Part shown: positions 61,200 through 64,000 of the stretch, one piece after another
How positions within the stretch are numbered: position 1 is the stretch's first letter
Layout: each line of letters starts with the position of its first letter
Assembly (NCBI GenBank): GCA_037783415.1
Contig: JAZGTN010000016.1
Span: forward strand, 2,725,001 to 2,789,000
Source: Leptasterias polaris
Taxonomy: Eukaryota; Echinodermata; Asteroidea; Forcipulatida; Asteriidae
Direction: 5' to 3'
DNA: 64,000 nucleotides
Program-made: the position numbers and the translations under genes
The notes under the pieces: model-generated
Told to the model about the DNA's origin: nothing
The model's database searches: none
Seen by the model: the letters and a program-made list of their open reading frames with translations, nothing else

Positions 61200-61956
61200 T
61201 TTCAACTTTGTGTGATTTAATTGTTGTTCTTCTCATCACTTGTTTTCCACCCCTTAGAATACTGATATTATTATTAATAAACTGATGAGTACCATACTAC
61301 TACTAACTACTAAACGTAGCAGCATGCTCCAGTTTGCATGCGTGCACGTCAAGAATCACGACGATCAAACGTGAAGCGGAAAGGTCAGCTTGAAAACAAC
61401 TAAACCCAATATCTTTCCAAGTTTTGCGAAATTGTTTACACCTTACAACTTCTAAATCAGTCCTTAACAAATATATATATATATTCCAACCTTATTTGAT
61501 GAAATTTGGTAAAACATCACAATACAAGTTCCCTGTAAAAAAAACATTTGTCACAATACACGCTGTAGCTGCTATTCGAGATGCCTGGCAATACGCTGTC
61601 GAGGCCAACCTCCAGCCTACACAGTCTATAGCTTCCAAAGCATCGACACAATTAGGCCATGGGGCATAGGGCTAAAATCCGTTTTTTCGTGCAACAGAAA
61701 TGGGGACTACTTTGTTTATTCATGAAAATCAGCAAAATATTCATTCCATTCGATATAATAATGTGCCCAATAAATATACGTGCACATTAAAATACAAATA
61801 AAGAAAGAATTTCGATAAAAAAATCAGGTTTAACATTCGCGAACAAGGTTGTTCACGTGATAAATTCAGCGAATGAGCGCTCCCGATACGTCAGGTGCGG
61901 TAATTGGCCAATCACGCAGCTCGTACTAAGCTCCGTTCGGTAGCTGACAAAACAAC
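61200..61956. other. Likely upstream region of the next gene
   Basis: Intergenic between the minus-strand ODC-like gene and the plus-strand gene at 61957, about 800 bp. No firm regulatory site recognised. Confidence 0.35.
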
Positions 61957-64000
61957 ATGGCGACGCCCGTCGCAACGGAAGTGACAGCAAAACCTGTTCA
62001 CATTTCGTCCAAATTTTGCGTGATGCATGTTGTTAATAAAACTAAAAGCAATTTCATTCAATTCACTGAAAAAAGTTGGTCCCGTTTTGTTTTATTTTCG
62101 AGTAAATGGTTGCTCTATGACTGCAAAGAACGCGATTTACTGACCGACTGTGCGGTAAAACTTGGGCTTGATTTTGCCGATATACAATCCTGCATTGATC
62201 GAAGCCAAACCAGAAAATCCTAACATTGGCTACCATTATGAATGTTCTCGTCGCTTTTGTGACATCAGTAAAGTGAACAGACTCAAGGAGAAAAAGACCA
62301 AAACATCTACATCTCATGGTATGTATGTTAATATTATGATTATTATCTACATAATTATTATGTATTGTAATTATTATTTTTTTATTTTTTATTTTTTTAG
62401 TAAGCTTTTAAGTTTAGCCAAACAAAAGTTTCAATTGTTCTGCAAGTGCAACATTGAATCTGATCGTGATAATATTAATAAAGAATTAACTTTTTTTTGA
62501 CATGTATCATGATCAAATAAATCATCATGCTTGATTCAAGCAAGTTAATAATAAATTCCTGAATATTTTGAGTTGGCCTTATTATTATCATTATCAATGA
62601 TTTTGATATCTTCAAACTCAATTGACAAATGCAAAGCAGACTCGGCATGTCATGCATGATAACATGTACATTTTATGATTTTGTTTATCTATTTCAAGAC
62701 TACAATTTATAATACGAATCGTACTATTGCAAGCATGCTCTTTTACTTCTACAGTATCATGATATTTGGGGCTATGTTGTTTGTCATCAGGCTTATGTCA
62801 TACCTCACTACAGTTTTTAGGATCCACAAATAATTAAGAAATAATTGTGTACATACATGTACACATTTTTACTAAAATGAATGTTTGCAAAATTTAAAAC
62901 TGAGGTTATTTTTATTTTGTGTTTTTGTTTTGTCATGGTTATTAATTTGTTAACTAGCAACTGACAAAACAATATTTAATTTTGTATGTGTGTGTGTGTT
63001 ATGTTTATGTTTAGACAACAATTCAATGGTTGGTAGGTAGGAAGAAAATAAATACAGTTTTTTATATTTTGACAAAAAGTTTCATTCTAATCACTAAACA
63101 TTTGTGTTCTCTTTTATTGCAGATGACGGGACAGACATGAATGAACTTGATGATGGCCCAGTTGTAGTAAGTGAAAGTAGTGGAGAGCCCAGCAGAAAGA
63201 GAATGTTGCGTTCCTCAGATGCAAACAGCCGCAAAAGAGATTGGAGCAGGCGACATATGTTTCCTGAAGAGTGCATTTTCTGCCATAGCAACCAATACAA
63301 GCGCAGTCACATTTCAGGAAAGAGGTCAATGGTAAGGCTTGTAAAATGTGAACTCATCACTGGAGGTCAACTTCTAAAGGCTGCAAAAGCAAAAGAGGAT
63401 GTACAAATGCTACATCAAATAGAAGGGGAGGACTTGGTTGCCAGGGAGCTTCAGTACCATCATGGCTGCTACAAGAATTTCACAAGATTTTTTAGTAAAC
63501 CTCGCAAGCCATGCATTGACCTCAGTTCAAAATGGCTATATTGATGCTTTTAACAAATTCAGCCAAGACACCATCAGAAAGCGTCTAATTATAGGCAAAG
63601 AAATTCTAACATTGAGTAAACTCAACAAGATATTTATCCGCGCCATTAAAGAAATCAGCGGCACCGATGCACCATATCGAACATGGCATCTGAAGACGCG
63701 ACTACAGAAAAGCTTTCCACAGCTAGTCTTCGTCAAAGCCAAAAATAAAAACATGAGTGACATTGTGTTTAGTGAGAGTCTATCAGCTGAAGATTTGGCC
63801 GAGGACTTGGTGGACGATACAGCAGGGAGTTCAACAGATGACAGCACAGATGTGGAAGAGGAGACTATACCAACTGTTTCAGAATCCAAAGTACCACCCA
63901 CAAATGACCACTTCGCATGCTGTATAGAGCTGCACTTATCATAAAGGCTGCTGTCTCCATTAAGCCATCTTCACCACCACCATATCCACCTACTTCTGAC
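61957..64000 (+). pseudogene. Unassigned CxxC/HxxC protein, frame-broken, cut by the window end
   Basis: Exon 1 is 61957-62318 (start MATPVATEV, donor CATG|GTATGT); exon 2 starts at 63123 after ttattgcag, joining in phase 1. Visible motifs are FTEKSWSRFV, then GYHYECSRRF, then a basic KRMLRSSDANSRKRDW stretch, EECIFCH and ARELQYHHGCYKNFTR. The CxxC and YHxxC spacing suggests metal-binding modules, as in large repeated proteins I have seen predicted in marine invertebrate genomes; I cannot name the family. The expected frame changes at about 62160-62190, 63500-63530 and 63905, so three small indels break it (or the assembly is wrong). The last frame, RMLYRAALIIKAAVSIKPSS, is still open at the window end. 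Confidence 0.55.

Overview
This is a window of a eukaryotic, intron-rich, AT-rich animal genome, dense in small transposons, SINE/LINE remnants and satellites. The gene content and repeats suggest a non-vertebrate deuterostome. An echinoderm is my best guess, because the SINE and the '...TATATAGCGC...' repeat tails look like those of echinoderm genomes as I remember them; no database was searched. All splice models below were built by hand from GT/GC-AG sites, reading frame and comparison between paralogs.

Layout. 1-965 is a C-rich minisatellite, followed by two tRNA-like sequences and an AT-rich intergenic stretch with a small inverted-repeat element (4514-4637). 5105-11530 is a 6.4-kb array of 28-30-bp repeats arranged in 1.4-1.7-kb higher-order units. 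12-19 kb holds diverged duplications, the last exons of an unassigned minus-strand gene (14760-16511) and two decayed LINE fragments. 20057-23465 is a 3.4-kb terminal-inverted-repeat element built mainly of 111-bp tandem repeats. 23.6-31 kb is a mosaic of hAT-like and other inverted-repeat elements, a SINE, minisatellites and one candidate minus-strand exon.

The main interest is 31.6-47.1 kb. Two long paralogs of the interferon-induced IFIT (tetratricopeptide) family sit head to head. IFIT-A (minus, seven coding exons, 1107 codons plus stop) is intact. IFIT-B (plus, eight coding exons) has the same architecture but carries a 1-base and a 2-base frameshift. Both start with the IFIT signature CHFTW and both carry a roughly 500-residue C-terminal extension that I do not recognise in vertebrate IFITs. 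The predicted 5' end of IFIT-A has a perfect IRF/ISRE core and a nearby ETS-IRF composite match.

47-52 kb is repeats, including a 1-kb foldback. 52898-60729 (minus) is an 11-exon (10 coding) ornithine-decarboxylase homologue of 440 residues. It keeps the PLP lysine and the antizyme-binding segment but has lost the catalytic cysteine and other PLP/substrate contacts, so it looks like a pseudoenzyme, possibly an antizyme-inhibitor-like decoy. From 61957 to the window end, a plus-strand gene of an unassigned CxxC/HxxC family is broken by about three frameshifts.
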